Source: Pseudorhodoferax sp. Leaf265 (GTDB lineage Bacteria; Pseudomonadota; Gammaproteobacteria; Burkholderiales; Burkholderiaceae_C). From it: a stretch of 64,000 bases of DNA. This document shows positions 1-9,422 of this stretch, in pieces (positions within the stretch are counted from its first letter, which is position 1; every line of letters begins with the position of its first letter). A model generated the notes under the pieces. It was not told the DNA's origin, did not search any database, and saw only the letters and a program-made list of their open reading frames with translations. The position numbers and the translations under genes are program-made. The stretch is taken from NCBI RefSeq assembly GCF_001422365.1, contig NZ_LMMT01000036.1:251823-315822 (forward strand), in the 5' to 3' direction.

Positions 1-43
1 AGGCCAGGGCCAGAACCAGCGAAGCGACGGTGAAGGAACGCAT
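1..43 (-). CDS. Partial exported protein (N-terminus only)
   Basis: Only the first 14 codons are inside the window; the gene continues past position 1. The translation begins MRSFTVASLVLALA, a short basic start followed by a hydrophobic stretch, as in a Sec signal peptide or lipoprotein leader. An AAGGAG ribosome binding site lies 7 bases upstream of the ATG (read on the minus strand at about 51-56), which strongly supports this start. The mature protein is not visible, so no function can be given. Confidence 0.6.
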   Translation of the reverse strand, partial: MRSFTVASLVLALA

Positions 44-412
44 GCAGAAGACTCCTTGGACGGACGGCAGAAGGAAAAGACGTTCGCTGTGCTCTGACAA
101 ATATAACAGTGAAGGACAGATGCCATTTTTTCGCCGGCACATGCGGCGCTCCTACCAATCAATTGACTGGAAGAACACCGACAGATCGACAGATGCTCAC
201 CGACGTCTTCGCTATTCCACAATGAACACAGCGAAGAACGAGGAGCTTCTTGGCGTCCACGCGCACTTGCATCGCTGCAGGGCATGTACGCCGTGGACGG
301 CGCGCTGCTGGCCCGCAACGGCATGCCGCGGCTGGTGGTGCCAGCCGGCGCTGGCACCTGGAGGAATACGGCGGCCCGGGCCGCGCCCGCGCCTGCGGCA
401 CGGCGGAGCGCT
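44..412. other. Gene-free stretch; promoter region of the leftmost gene
   Basis: I see no convincing gene in these 369 bases. The part near position 44 must carry the leader of the partial exported protein. An AT-rich patch at about 95-110 contains a TATATT-like -10 element on the minus strand, but no good -35 goes with it. The GC-rich half (about 240-410) is open in two plus frames without any recognisable protein motif, which is expected for DNA of this composition. Confidence 0.35.
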
Positions 413-601
413 CTACAAACCCGCGGCGTAGCGGGCCAGCGCGACCAACCCCACGACCAGCAGCAGCACGATCACGAAGGCCACCAGGATGAGCGGCAGA
501 AAGCCCACCTGCTCGGTGCGCTTGTCGGCCTCGGATCGACGCCCGCCCAGGCCGATGAAGCTCCAGAGCACGGCGCGCACGGTGCGCAGCAACTTGTTCA
601 T
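413..601 (-). CDS. DUF2970 small membrane protein
   Basis: A 62-residue protein starting MNKLLRTVRAV, with a conserved-looking N-terminal part (VLWSFIGLGGRRSE) and one long C-terminal membrane segment at about residues 35-57. Length and layout match the DUF2970 family, which is common in betaproteobacteria and has no known function. The open frame extends further upstream to 658, but the internal ATG at 601 gives the family-typical N-terminus. It lies downstream of lrgB on the same strand, 69 bases away, and may be co-transcribed with it. The family call is from sequence pattern recognition; nothing shows its role. Confidence 0.75.
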   Translation of the reverse strand: MNKLLRTVRAVLWSFIGLGGRRSEADKRTEQVGFLPLILVAFVIVLLLVVGLVALARYAAGL

Positions 602-670
602 GGCCCGACTGTGCCGCAGACCGGCTTCAGAGAACAGCAGCAGTTGTGCATGCGGCAAGCGTAGCAGGCA

Positions 671-1378
671 TCACACGCACGCCAGCAGCAGCGGCACGAG
701 CAGGCTGGTCAGGATGCCATTCAAGCCCATGGCCAGCGCCGCGAACGCACCCGCCACCGGGTTCAGCTGCAGTTCGCGCGCCATGCCGATGGCATGCGCC
801 GTGAGGCCCAGCGCCACGCCGCGCACGACCGGGTCCTGGTCCACGCCCAGCCAGCGCAGCAGCGGCTGCGACACCATGGTGCCGGCGATGCCCGTGATCG
901 CCACGGCCACGGCGGCCAGCGCCGTCAGGCCACCCATGCGCTCGGCCACCGGCATGGCGATGGGCATGGTGGCCGATTTGGGCGCCAGCGAAGCCAGCGT
1001 CTCCCAGGAGCCGCCCAGCGCCCAGGCGATGCCCACGGCCGAGACGATGGCCGTGGCCGAGCCGACCAGCAGCGCCATCGCCAGCGGCCGCCAGATCGCG
1101 CGCACGCGCGGCCACTGGTGGAACAGCGGCACGGCCAGCAGCACCGTGGCCGGCCCGATCAGCAGCGTGAGCGGCTGGGTGCCGCGCGCGTAGTCGGCAT
1201 AGGGTGTGCCGCTGGCCAGCAGCAGGCCGACCAGCACCAGCACCGAGGTCAGCACCGGGATCAACGCGGGATGTGCGCCGCTGCGTCGGTACAGCGCCAG
1301 CGTGCCCGCGTAGACCAGCACCGTCAACGCCAGCCACCAGACTGGCGAGGCCGCCAGCGCGCTCCAGGCCGCGGTCAT
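671..1378 (-). CDS. lrgB: LrgB/CidB-type membrane protein
   Basis: A 235-residue polytopic membrane protein with about seven hydrophobic segments. The motif stretch GLTAHAIGMARELQLNP near residue 190 is typical of the LrgB/CidB (YohK) family. Its start codon overlaps the stop of the upstream lrgA by four bases (ATGA), so the two are translationally coupled. Family members act with LrgA in the inner membrane. They have been linked to control of murein hydrolase export, to plastidic glycolate export in plants, and to pyruvate uptake in some bacteria. Which of these applies here cannot be read from sequence. Confidence 0.88.
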   Translation of the reverse strand: MTAAWSALAASPVWWLALTVLVYAGTLALYRRSGAHPALIPVLTSVLVLVGLLLASGTPYADYARGTQPLTLLIGPATVLLAVPLFHQWPRVRAIWRPLAMALLVGSATAIVSAVGIAWALGGSWETLASLAPKSATMPIAMPVAERMGGLTALAAVAVAITGIAGTMVSQPLLRWLGVDQDPVVRGVALGLTAHAIGMARELQLNPVAGAFAALAMGLNGILTSLLVPLLLACV

Positions 1379-1722
1379 GCCGCCGCCTGCCGGCCCAGCA
1401 GCCACTTGAGCACCAGCGCCGTGACGACCAGCGTGACCACCGCGCCGAACACGCTGGCCAGCAGGAACGGGCGCCACTCGCGCGCCACGCGTTCGAAGTG
1501 CAGCATCACACCGGTCACGGAGGGGATGAACAGCAGCATCATGTGCGGCAGCAAGGCCTTGGCGCCCTGGTCCAGCCCGGCAGGGACGCGGCGCAGCACC
1601 AGCAGGGCGCCGAACAGCGCCAGCATGCCGACCACCGAGCCGGGCAACGGCCAGCCGGCCAGGCGCACCAGGGCATCGCCCAGCGCTTGCAACAGGAACA
1701 GGGTGGCGATGGCGTACAGCAT
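1375..1722 (-). CDS. lrgA: LrgA/CidA family holin-like protein
   Basis: A 115-residue protein with four hydrophobic segments. The family signature around residues 24-30 (WPLPGSVVGM) and the central LLPHMMLLFIPSVTGVM segment are those of LrgA/CidA (YohJ). It is the first gene of the lrgAB pair and overlaps lrgB by four bases. It is transcribed away from a MocR-type regulator whose start lies only 96 bases off, so the two share one promoter region. The family is described as holin-like and forms inner-membrane oligomers. Confidence 0.88.
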   Translation of the reverse strand: MLYAIATLFLLQALGDALVRLAGWPLPGSVVGMLALFGALLVLRRVPAGLDQGAKALLPHMMLLFIPSVTGVMLHFERVAREWRPFLLASVFGAVVTLVVTALVLKWLLGRQAAA

Positions 1723-1818
1723 GGGGCGGCGATGCTAGTGCATGCGGCGACGGCCGAACACCACCAGTTGCGCGGCAGAGCACCGGATCAGATGCATGAC
1801 AATGCCGCCGCCCCACCC

Positions 1819-3234
1819 ATGAAGCGCTACGAAGCCCTGGCCCACGACATCGCGGAATCCATCCGCGCCGGCGTGCTGCGCCCGGGCGACCGGCTGGCCT
1901 CGGTGCGCCACACCAGCGCCAGCCGCGGCGTGAGCCCGTCCACGGTGTTCCAGGCCTATTACCTGCTCGAAGCGCGCGGCCTGGTGCAGGCGCGCGAGCG
2001 CTCGGGCTACTACGTGGCGCCGCATGCGCAGCAGGTGCCGCCCGAGCCCGAGACCGCCTCGCAGCCACAGGAAGGCTCGGTGCCCGTGGACGTCAGTGCG
2101 CTGGTGTTCGAGATCCTGGACGCGAGCATGGTGCGAGAGGTCGTGCCCTTCGGCTCGGCTTTCCCGAGCCCGCTGCTGTTCCCGCTGGCGCGGCTGGGCC
2201 AGTCGCTGGCGGCCAGTGCGCAGGCGCTGGACCCCTGGAGCACGGTGGACGACCTGACACCCGGCAACACCGCCCTGCGCCGGCAGATCGCGCTGCGCTA
2301 CCTGGCGGCCGGCATGCCCATGTCGATGGACGACATCGTCGTGACCAACGGCGCACTGGAGGCGCTGAACCTGTGCCTGTCGGTCGTCACGCGCCCGGGC
2401 GACACGGTGCTCGTGGAAGCCCCGGCCTTCTACGGCGCGCTGCAGGCGCTCGAACGCCAGGGCCTGTCGGCCGTGGAGGTGCCCACGCATCCGCGCGAGG
2501 GCATGATTCTTTCCGCGCTGGAGCAGGCCATCGCGCGCCACCGGCCCAAGGCCTGCTGGCTCATGAGCAACTTCCAGAACCCGCTCGGCAGCCTGATGCC
2601 CGAAGAGCGCAAGCGCGCGCTCGTGGAACTGCTGGCGCGCCACCAGTTGCCGCTGATCGAGGACGATGTCTATGCCGAACTCTACTTCGGCGACAGGCGC
2701 CCGCCGCCGGCCAAGGCCTTCGACAGCCAGGGCCTGGTGCTGCACTGCTCCTCGTTCTCCAAGTCGCTGGCGCCGGGCTGGCGCATCGGCTGGGCCGCGC
2801 CGGGGCGCTACGCCCAGGCCGTGGCGCGTGCCAAGCTGATGTCCACGCTGGCCACGGCCGTCCCCACGCAGATGGCGCTGGCGCGCTACCTGGAGCGCGG
2901 CGGCTTCGACAAGCACCTGCGCAAGCTGCGCCAGACCCTGGCCCAGCAGCAAACGCAATTCATGCAGGCGCTGGGCCGGCATTTCCCGCCCGGCACGCGC
3001 GCCACGCGACCGGCCGGTGGGTACTTTTTGTGGGTGGAGTTGCCGCCGCAGGTCGACGCGCTGGCACTGCACCGCCAGGCGCTGGCCCAGGGCATCAGCA
3101 TCGCGCCGGGGCCGATCTTCTCGCCGAGCCGTGCCTTCGCGCACTGCATCCGGCTCAACTACGGCCATGCCTGGAACGCGCGCAGCGAGGCTGCACTCGC
3201 CACGCTGGGCCGGCTGGTCCACGCGGCCTTGTGA
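1819..3234 (+). CDS. MocR-type GntR/aminotransferase-like regulator
   Basis: A 471-residue transcription factor. Residues 1-68 form a GntR winged helix (ending in the SGYYV motif), and about residues 95-470 form a fold-type-I aminotransferase domain. PLP-site motifs are visible: SNFQNPLG near 250, EDDVYAELYF near 281, and SSFSKSLAPGWR, where Lys315 is the expected PLP lysine. Members sense PLP or an amino compound and often control a divergent gene; here the divergent gene is lrgA. An in-frame ATG at 1792 would add nine residues, but the ATG at 1819 gives the usual MKRYEALA start. No strong ribosome binding site decides between them. Confidence 0.85.
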   Translation: MKRYEALAHDIAESIRAGVLRPGDRLASVRHTSASRGVSPSTVFQAYYLLEARGLVQARERSGYYVAPHAQQVPPEPETASQPQEGSVPVDVSALVFEILDASMVREVVPFGSAFPSPLLFPLARLGQSLAASAQALDPWSTVDDLTPGNTALRRQIALRYLAAGMPMSMDDIVVTNGALEALNLCLSVVTRPGDTVLVEAPAFYGALQALERQGLSAVEVPTHPREGMILSALEQAIARHRPKACWLMSNFQNPLGSLMPEERKRALVELLARHQLPLIEDDVYAELYFGDRRPPPAKAFDSQGLVLHCSSFSKSLAPGWRIGWAAPGRYAQAVARAKLMSTLATAVPTQMALARYLERGGFDKHLRKLRQTLAQQQTQFMQALGRHFPPGTRATRPAGGYFLWVELPPQVDALALHRQALAQGISIAPGPIFSPSRAFAHCIRLNYGHAWNARSEAALATLGRLVHAAL

Positions 3235-3239
3235 ACACC

Positions 3240-3632
3240 ATGGAACTGCTGCGCATCCACCACGCCGCCCTCATCTGCGCCGACTACGCGCGCTCCAAAC
3301 GCTTCTACACCGAGGTGCTGGGCCTGCGCGTCGTGGCCGAGCACTACCGCGCGGCGCGCCAGTCGTACAAGCTGGACCTGGCGCTGCCCGATGGCAGCCA
3401 GATCGAGCTGTTCAGCTTCCCGGCCCCGCCGCCGCGCCCTTCGCGGCCGGAAGCCCAGGGGCTGCGCCACCTGTCGTTCGCGGTGCCCGATGTGGCGCGC
3501 TGCAAAGCGGAACTCGAAGCGCAGGGCGTGGCCGTCGAGGACATCCGCACCGACGCGTACACGGGCCGGCGCTTCACCTTCTTCGCCGACCCCGACGGGC
3601 TGCCGCTGGAGCTCTACGAAGACGCCGCCTGA
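3240..3632 (+). CDS. VOC family protein (glyoxalase I-like, GloA2 type)
   Basis: A 130-residue single-domain vicinal-oxygen-chelate protein. It starts [16 protein letters not shown] and ends [14 protein letters not shown]. The likely metal ligands are His in the first strand (IHHAAL), Glu in IELF, His in LRHLSF and the last Glu in LELYE, all in the order used by the GloA2 (YaeR-like) subgroup. It follows the MocR gene by five bases and may be co-transcribed with it. The substrate is unknown; methylglyoxal-glutathione lyase activity should not be assumed for this subgroup. Its end overlaps the convergent DUF808 gene by 19 bases. Confidence 0.8.
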   Translation: MELLRIHHAALICADYARSKRFYTEVLGLRVVAEHYRAARQSYKLDLALPDGSQIELFSFPAPPPRPSRPEAQGLRHLSFAVPDVARCKAELEAQGVAVEDIRTDAYTGRRFTFFADPDGLPLELYEDAA

Positions 3633-4543
3633 CCGCGCAGCTTCTGCACCAGCGTAACGGCAGCCAGCACCACGGCGCCGGCCACGATGCCGACGCCCGC
3701 GTTCGCGAGTGCCGGCGTGATGGCCTCCCAGAACGGTCCGCCCGGCCAGATCGCCGTGGCGTGCGCCATCTCCTCGATGCCGTGGTGCAGCACCGCCACG
3801 CCGTGCGTGAGGATGCCGCCGCCGACCAGGAACATGGCAGCCGTGCCGACCACCGACAAGCCCTTCATGAGCCAGGGCGCCGCCGCCAGGATGGCGCGGC
3901 CCAGCGCGGCGCGCGCGCCGCCGAGGCGGCTCAGGTGCAGCCCCGCGTCGTCGAGCCGGACGATGCCGGCGACCAGGCCGTAGACCCCGATGGTCATGGC
4001 CACGGCGATGCCGACCAGCACCACCAGCTGGGTCAGGAACGGGCTCTGCTGCACCGTGCCCAGCGTGATCGCGATGATCTCGGCCGACAGGATGAAGTCG
4101 GTGCGCACGGCGCCCTTGATCTTGTCCTTCTCCAGCACCACGAGGTCGACCGTCGGGTCGGCCACGGCCTGCTTGTGCTGGACCGCGTGCGCCGCGTCGT
4201 CTTCCGGGCGGTGCAGGAACTTGTGGGCCAGCTTCTCGAAGCCCTCGTAGCACAGAAAGGCACCGCCCAGCATCAGGAGCGGCGTGACGGCCCAGGGCGC
4301 GAACGCGCTGATGGCCAGCGCCGCCGGCACCAGGATGGCCTTGTTGAGCATGGAGCCCTTGGCCACGGCCCAGACCACGGGCAGTTCGCGGTCGGCCTGA
4401 ACGCCCGTGACCTGCTGGGCGTTGAGCGCGAGGTCGTCGCCCAGCACGCCGGCCGTCTTCTTGGCCGCGACCTTGCTCAGGACCGAGACGTCGTCAAGGA
4501 TGGAGGCGATGTCGTCGAGCAGTGCGAGCAGGCTGGAGGCCAT
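3614..4543 (-). CDS. DUF808 family inner-membrane protein (YedI-like)
   Basis: A 309-residue membrane protein. The N-terminus ([20 protein letters not shown], then [18 protein letters not shown]) is the strongly conserved DUF808/YedI signature, and about seven hydrophobic segments follow. The upstream frame stays open to 4765, but the ATG at 4543 places this conserved start at residue 1. No clear Shine-Dalgarno sequence is seen. The function of the family is not established. The gene converges on the VOC gene and stands apart from the DUF3482 gene by 73 bases. Confidence 0.85.
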   Translation of the reverse strand: MASSLLALLDDIASILDDVSVLSKVAAKKTAGVLGDDLALNAQQVTGVQADRELPVVWAVAKGSMLNKAILVPAALAISAFAPWAVTPLLMLGGAFLCYEGFEKLAHKFLHRPEDDAAHAVQHKQAVADPTVDLVVLEKDKIKGAVRTDFILSAEIIAITLGTVQQSPFLTQLVVLVGIAVAMTIGVYGLVAGIVRLDDAGLHLSRLGGARAALGRAILAAAPWLMKGLSVVGTAAMFLVGGGILTHGVAVLHHGIEEMAHATAIWPGGPFWEAITPALANAGVGIVAGAVVLAAVTLVQKLRGQAASS

Positions 4544-4616
4544 GGGGTCGTAGCGGAGTGGATGACCGGGCCATTGTGCGCGACCCGGCGACGGGCGCGC
4601 GACAGCGCGGACCGCG

Positions 4617-6041
4617 TCAGTCGGTCGGTTCCAGCAGCGGGCGCAGCAGCGCCGCGGCCTCGTCCTGCACGCGTCGGCGTCGGTCCGAGCTGCTGCCGGG
4701 CTTTTCCCAATCGGGCCGGCTGCGCGCGGGCTGCACGGCCTGCACCACGCGGCGCAACGGGGCATCCAACGCAGCGTCGGACGCGGTGCCCTGCTCCAGC
4801 TGGGCCAGTGCCGCGTGGCCGCGCCGGTCGAGCTGGCGCGCCAGGCCCACGAGCTGCAGCGCGACGAGAAACAACAGGGCGTTGTCCAGCGTGAGCTCGC
4901 GCACGCCGCTGAGCTGGTTCAGCAGCTTGCCGCCGATCTGGCGCCAGCCCTGCGAGACGATGCTGCCCAGCGCGCCGCCCAGCGCAGCACCGGCGCCCAG
5001 CGAGAGCCCGCCCACGGCCAGGTCGGCGATCACGCCGACCGAAGCACCCACCGCCGCGCCCATGCCCAGCCGGCGGCCGGCCTGGCGCAGGGCCTCGGGG
5101 TGGAACAGGTCGTTGTCCCAGCGGCCGTCCTGCCAGGGCAGCGCGGCGAGCCGTGCGTCGTCCTCGGCAAAGCCCTGGATCTCCAGCAACTGGTCGGCGC
5201 AGCCGCGCATGAGCACGCGCGCCAGCTGCTGGAAGTCCTGCTCGGCGCGTGCCCGCGCGGCCGGCTCGGCGTAGACCACCTCGCCGATGCCGCGGCGCAG
5301 CGCCGCCAGCCGCAGCAGCACGTCGGCAATCGCCCGACTGGCCGCATCGCGCCGGCCACTGGCTTCCTGCTGCAGGTGCTGGCCGACCTGCTGCAGACGC
5401 GCGCGCTGGCCGGGCAACAGCGTGGCCAGGTCCTGGTAGAGGTGCTGCTCGGCGCCGACGAAGGGCGCCACGGCGTCGAAGCGCACCTGGGCGTGCAGGC
5501 CACTGCCGGCCAGCACGGCCTGCCAGTCGGCCAGGCGGCTGGCGGGGTCGCGCACGAAGTTGAGCACGGGCATGACCGGGCGCGCGCAGGAGTTCAGGAT
5601 CTCGATCTCGGCCCGGTGCTTGGGCAGCACGGGCTCGCGGCTGTCGATGACGTAGAAGGCCGCATCCACCTCCAGCATCTTGCGCAGCACCTTGGCCTCC
5701 TGCTCGAAGCTGCCGCGTGCCTCCGGCCCTTGCAGAAAGGCGCGCACGCGGGCGGGGCGGTTCATGCCGGCGTCGGCACCGGCGCCCTGCAGGAAGTCCC
5801 ACAGCGCGACGGAGTCTTCCAGGCCCGGCGTGTCGAAGAAGCGCAGCGCGGGACGGCCGGCGATGCGCAGCTCCACCACCTCCACATGGCGCGTGGTACC
5901 CGGGCGGTCGGACACCTCGCCGAAGCGGCGCTTGCGCGTGAGCGTGCGCAGCAGCGAGGTCTTGCCCGCATTGGTGTGGCCGACCACGGCGATGGCCAGG
6001 GCGTCGTCAGGAGTCTGGGCGCCGGGGATGGGCGGCTTCAT
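4617..6041 (-). CDS. GTPase with DUF3482 C-terminal domain
   Basis: A 474-residue protein. The N-terminal Era-like G domain shows the P-loop [10 protein letters not shown] at residues 21-30, a switch I threonine in RPGTTRH and the G3 motif DTPG. The C-terminal half carries a glycine-rich hydrophobic stretch (about residues 330-375) of the type seen in DUF3482, suggesting membrane association. The start ATG overlaps the stop of the upstream DUF2868 gene by four bases. The two families are found together in many proteobacteria, so this protein probably acts with that membrane partner. The cellular process is unknown. Confidence 0.82.
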   Translation of the reverse strand: MKPPIPGAQTPDDALAIAVVGHTNAGKTSLLRTLTRKRRFGEVSDRPGTTRHVEVVELRIAGRPALRFFDTPGLEDSVALWDFLQGAGADAGMNRPARVRAFLQGPEARGSFEQEAKVLRKMLEVDAAFYVIDSREPVLPKHRAEIEILNSCARPVMPVLNFVRDPASRLADWQAVLAGSGLHAQVRFDAVAPFVGAEQHLYQDLATLLPGQRARLQQVGQHLQQEASGRRDAASRAIADVLLRLAALRRGIGEVVYAEPAARARAEQDFQQLARVLMRGCADQLLEIQGFAEDDARLAALPWQDGRWDNDLFHPEALRQAGRRLGMGAAVGASVGVIADLAVGGLSLGAGAALGGALGSIVSQGWRQIGGKLLNQLSGVRELTLDNALLFLVALQLVGLARQLDRRGHAALAQLEQGTASDAALDAPLRRVVQAVQPARSRPDWEKPGSSSDRRRRVQDEAAALLRPLLEPTD

Positions 6042-7429
6042 GGCGCCTCCAGCCAGGCCAGCGCGGCCTCGGGTTCGGTCAGTACCGTGAGCTGCACCAG
6101 ATCGCTGCGCTGCAGCCAGTCGCGCCAGCGTGCCGCGTCGGACTCCTGCCGCGCACCGCCCAGCAGCACCGCGCAGGCAGCACTGCGGCCGCAGGCCTCG
6201 CGCAGGAAACGCTCGGTGCCGCGGTCGGGGCTGGACGCCGCGTGGCAGGCCACGAGCAGGCGGTGCGCCGGCGCGGCGGCCAGGCGCTGCAGCAGGTCGG
6301 CGCGCTCGCGCTGGCTGCCTTCCATGCGCTGCACCTGTACTGCCGCGGGCGGAGTGAACGGCGGCCAGGGCGACTCGGGCGGCAACTCGAAGCCCAGCAG
6401 CAGCCGCGTGCCGGCATCGGCCACCAGCGCAGCGGGCGCGGCGGCCGATGCGGCGCCGGGCTGCTCGGCATCCACCACCAGCACCGGCTCCATGGCCTCG
6501 AAGCGCGACAGCAGCGCGCGCACGCCGGGGTCGGCCAGGTCCAGCGCCAGCCGGCCCTGGCCGCGTCGCCAGGCGGCCCAGCACAGCAGCGCGCAGGCCA
6601 GGCGCACAGCCAGGCCGTAAACGGCCACACAGCCCAGCAGCCACCAGGCCCAGGCGCGCTGCGCGTCGGCGCCGGCCAGCGCGGGCTGCAGCAGCGTGGC
6701 GGTATCCGGCATGGCAAAGCCCAGCCGCTGCGGCAGCCAGCCCGTGGCCTGCACGAAGTGCACGAAGAAGTCCGGCGTCAGCAGCGTGGTCTCCCAGGTC
6801 AGCCGGTAGGCCCGCAACGACAGTCCCAGCGCCAGCGCGGCCAGCAGCAGCACGAAGGCCAGCGTCCAGATGGCATGGCTGATGCCGCCGAAGGCCCAGG
6901 GCGCCAGCCGCGCGCGGGCCAGCACGTCGGTGGTGGCGCGCGCCAGCTGCACGGCATGCGGGCCACGGTCCAGCGGCAGCCGGGCCGTGAGCTGCAGCGC
7001 CCAGCGGCCCAGGGCGCCGCCGGCCCCCGAGCCCCAGGGCAGCAGCAGGCTGGCCAGCCACAGCAGCAGCGTCAGCGCGTGCAGGCCCAGCACGGACACG
7101 AAGGCGGCGACCACGTTGATCTCGCGCGCATCGCCGAGCACCCCGCGCGCCAGCGCCCAGGCGCTGCCGACGACACCGAGCACCAGCAGCAGCAGCACCG
7201 CACCGCCCAGCTGGCGCCAGCGCCGCCATTCGCGCTGCAGGCCCAGGCGCTCGCCGAGCAGCCAGGCGCGCTCCAGCACACGGCCGGCGCCGTCTGGCCG
7301 GGCGCTGAAGGCCTGGCGCATGGCCTGGCCATCTTCGAGCCGGCCTTCCTCCTCGATCAGTTGCACGGCGCGCCAGATGGCAGCCTGGGCCAGTGGGCTG
7401 CGTCCGGGGTCGGAAGGAAGCGGGGACAT
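6038..7429 (-). CDS. DUF2868 membrane protein, partner of the GTPase
   Basis: A 463-residue protein. A soluble N-terminal segment of about 70 residues is followed by paired membrane segments at about 74-98 and 107-130 and further ones at about 180-210 and 255-280. The C-terminal soluble domain is about 170 residues long. The arrangement and the coupled downstream GTPase match DUF2868. An ATG at 7471 would add 14 residues, and neither start has a good ribosome binding site. The gene is transcribed away from the PhoX-type gene across a gap of about 70 bases. No function is known; a membrane scaffold or receptor for the GTPase is an inference from the pairing. Confidence 0.75.
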   Translation of the reverse strand: MSPLPSDPGRSPLAQAAIWRAVQLIEEEGRLEDGQAMRQAFSARPDGAGRVLERAWLLGERLGLQREWRRWRQLGGAVLLLLVLGVVGSAWALARGVLGDAREINVVAAFVSVLGLHALTLLLWLASLLLPWGSGAGGALGRWALQLTARLPLDRGPHAVQLARATTDVLARARLAPWAFGGISHAIWTLAFVLLLAALALGLSLRAYRLTWETTLLTPDFFVHFVQATGWLPQRLGFAMPDTATLLQPALAGADAQRAWAWWLLGCVAVYGLAVRLACALLCWAAWRRGQGRLALDLADPGVRALLSRFEAMEPVLVVDAEQPGAASAAAPAALVADAGTRLLLGFELPPESPWPPFTPPAAVQVQRMEGSQRERADLLQRLAAAPAHRLLVACHAASSPDRGTERFLREACGRSAACAVLLGGARQESDAARWRDWLQRSDLVQLTVLTEPEAALAWLEAP

Positions 7430-7501
7430 CGGGCGGGACAACGGGGCGCGTGACAATCGGACGCGCAGCATGCCACAGGGGCAGGAACCAGCAGGAACAC
7501 G

Positions 7502-9418
7502 ATGGCCAAGGACTTCAGCCGCATGGAACACAGCAACCGCTCGGGCAATCCGGCCCTGGACGCGGTGTCCGATCCGGCGCGGCGGCGCTGGCTGCAGGGC
7601 GGCCTGGGTGCGGCGACGGCCGCGTTGCTGGCACCGCTGGCGGGCTGCGCCGCTGCAGCCAGTGGCATCGGCGGGACCCACGGGCGCATCGGCTTCGAAG
7701 GCATCCCGGCTTCGGCCGCCGACCGCGTGGTGGTGCCGCGCGGCTACGTCGCCCAGGTCCTGGCGCCCTGGGGCGAGCCCGTGGGCGTGGCCGGCGCCAT
7801 GCCGGCCTTCCGCGATGACCTGTCGAACAGCGCCGAGGAGCAGGCGCTGCAGCTGGGCATGCACCACGACGGCATGGGCCACTTCGCGCTGGACGGCGGG
7901 CAGCGCGGCCTCCTGGTCATCAACCACGAGTACACCGACGACGGCATGCTGCACCCGGGCGGCATGGTGCCCTGGACCGCCGAGAAGGTGCGCAAGTCGC
8001 AGGCCGCGCACGGGCTGTCGGTGGTCGAGGTCGCGCTCAGCGACGGCCGCTGGCAGCTGCAGCGGCCCAGCCGCTTCGCGCGCCGCATCACGGCCAGCAC
8101 GCCCTGCACGGTGGCGGGCCCGGCGGCCGGCCACGCCTTGCTGCGCACGGCCGACGATCCGGCCGGCCGCACCGTGCGCGGCACCCTCAACAACTGCGCC
8201 GGCAGCACCACGCCCTGGGGCACCTACCTCGCGGGCGAGGAGAACTTCCGCTTCTACTTCGCGGGCGGCCGCGACCGCGACGCCGACCAGCGGCGCTGGG
8301 GCATGACGGAGCAGGCCTTCTTCCGCTGGCCCGAGCACGACGCGCGCTTCGATGCGCGCCAGCATCCCAACGAGTTCCACCGCTTCGGCTGGATTCTGGA
8401 AGTCGACCCGATGGACCCGAACGCCGCGCCCGTCAAACGCACGGCCCTGGGCCGGGGGGCGCACGAGGGCGCCTGGGTGGCCACGACCGAGGACGGCCGC
8501 GCCGTGGTCTACTCTGGCGAGGACGCGCGCTTCGAGTACCTCTACAAGTTCGTGAGCCGGGACCGCATCGCGCCCGCCTCCGCCGGCCAGAGCGCGGCAC
8601 AGGCCAACCGTGCGCTGCTGGACCACGGCACGCTGTACGCCGCCCGCTTCGACGCGGACGGCACCGGCCGCTGGCTGCCGCTGGTGCATGGCGAGGGCCC
8701 GCTCACGGACGCGGCCGGCTTCGCCGACCAGGGCGCGGTACTGGTCAGGACGCGACAGGCGGCCGACCTGCTGGGCGCCACGCGCATGGACCGGCCCGAG
8801 TGGCTGGCCATCGACCAGGCGCGCCGCACGGTCTATTGCACGCTGACCAACAACAGCGCGCGGGGTGCGCCGGGCCAGCCGGGCGTGGACGCAGCCAACC
8901 CCCGCGCCAACAACGTGATGGGCCAGGTCATCCGCTGGCAGGAGGAGGGCGATTTCGACAGCGAACGCATGCGTTGGGATCACCTGCTGCTGGCCGGCGA
9001 CCCGGCCAACACGCGGCCCGATGCGCGCGGCAACATCCGCGGCGACTTGTTCGCCTGCCCCGACGGCCTGCTGCTGGATGCGCGCGGCCTGCTCTGGATC
9101 CAGACCGACGCGGCGGCCGGCGAGATGCGCCGCGGCGAGATGCAGGCGATGGGCAACAACCAGATGCTGGCCTGCGACCCGGCCACGGGCGAGGTGCGGC
9201 GCTTTCTGACCGGCCCGGTGCACTGCGAGATCACGGGTGCCACGATGGCGCCGGACGGCCGCACGCTGTTCGTGAACATCCAGCACCCGGGCGAGCCGCC
9301 CTCGGACCGCAGCGTGCCGGACGAGGTCACCAAGTATTCGACCTGGCCGGAAGGTGGCCGGCCGCGCTCGGCCGTGCTCGCGATCCGCCGCGAGGATGGC
9401 GGGCTGGTCGGAACCTAG
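7502..9418 (+). CDS. PhoX family phosphatase (DUF839), Tat-exported
   Basis: A 638-residue protein of the PhoX/DUF839 family. Family features include VINHEYTDDGML near residue 140, NNCAGSTTPWGTYLAGEEN near 230, and a C-terminal metal/ligand-binding stretch with CEITGATMAPDGRTLF. Calcium- and iron-dependent alkaline phosphatases of this family act in the periplasm on phosphomonoesters. The leader has a twin-arginine motif (ARRRWLQGG at about 27-34) followed by a hydrophobic core, and an LAGC lipobox-like site ends at Cys49. It could therefore be a Tat-dependent lipoprotein. No pho box was recognised upstream. Some DUF839 proteins are not phosphatases, so activity is probable rather than certain. 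Confidence 0.83.
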   Translation: MAKDFSRMEHSNRSGNPALDAVSDPARRRWLQGGLGAATAALLAPLAGCAAAASGIGGTHGRIGFEGIPASAADRVVVPRGYVAQVLAPWGEPVGVAGAMPAFRDDLSNSAEEQALQLGMHHDGMGHFALDGGQRGLLVINHEYTDDGMLHPGGMVPWTAEKVRKSQAAHGLSVVEVALSDGRWQLQRPSRFARRITASTPCTVAGPAAGHALLRTADDPAGRTVRGTLNNCAGSTTPWGTYLAGEENFRFYFAGGRDRDADQRRWGMTEQAFFRWPEHDARFDARQHPNEFHRFGWILEVDPMDPNAAPVKRTALGRGAHEGAWVATTEDGRAVVYSGEDARFEYLYKFVSRDRIAPASAGQSAAQANRALLDHGTLYAARFDADGTGRWLPLVHGEGPLTDAAGFADQGAVLVRTRQAADLLGATRMDRPEWLAIDQARRTVYCTLTNNSARGAPGQPGVDAANPRANNVMGQVIRWQEEGDFDSERMRWDHLLLAGDPANTRPDARGNIRGDLFACPDGLLLDARGLLWIQTDAAAGEMRRGEMQAMGNNQMLACDPATGEVRRFLTGPVHCEITGATMAPDGRTLFVNIQHPGEPPSDRSVPDEVTKYSTWPEGGRPRSAVLAIRREDGGLVGT

Positions 9419-9422
9419 ACGC

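Noticed and set aside
240-430. Possible gene fragment with a start like MNTAKNEELLGVHAH
   Set aside because: No ribosome binding site and no recognisable motif, and three overlapping frames are open at once; nothing decides for a gene.
6038-9286. Open frame of over 1000 codons on the minus strand covering the PhoX-type gene
   Set aside because: The part beyond 7471 lies antisense to a well-supported PhoX gene and encodes a low-complexity His/Arg/Ala-rich sequence, typical of shadow frames in GC-rich DNA. Only the DUF2868 end is real.
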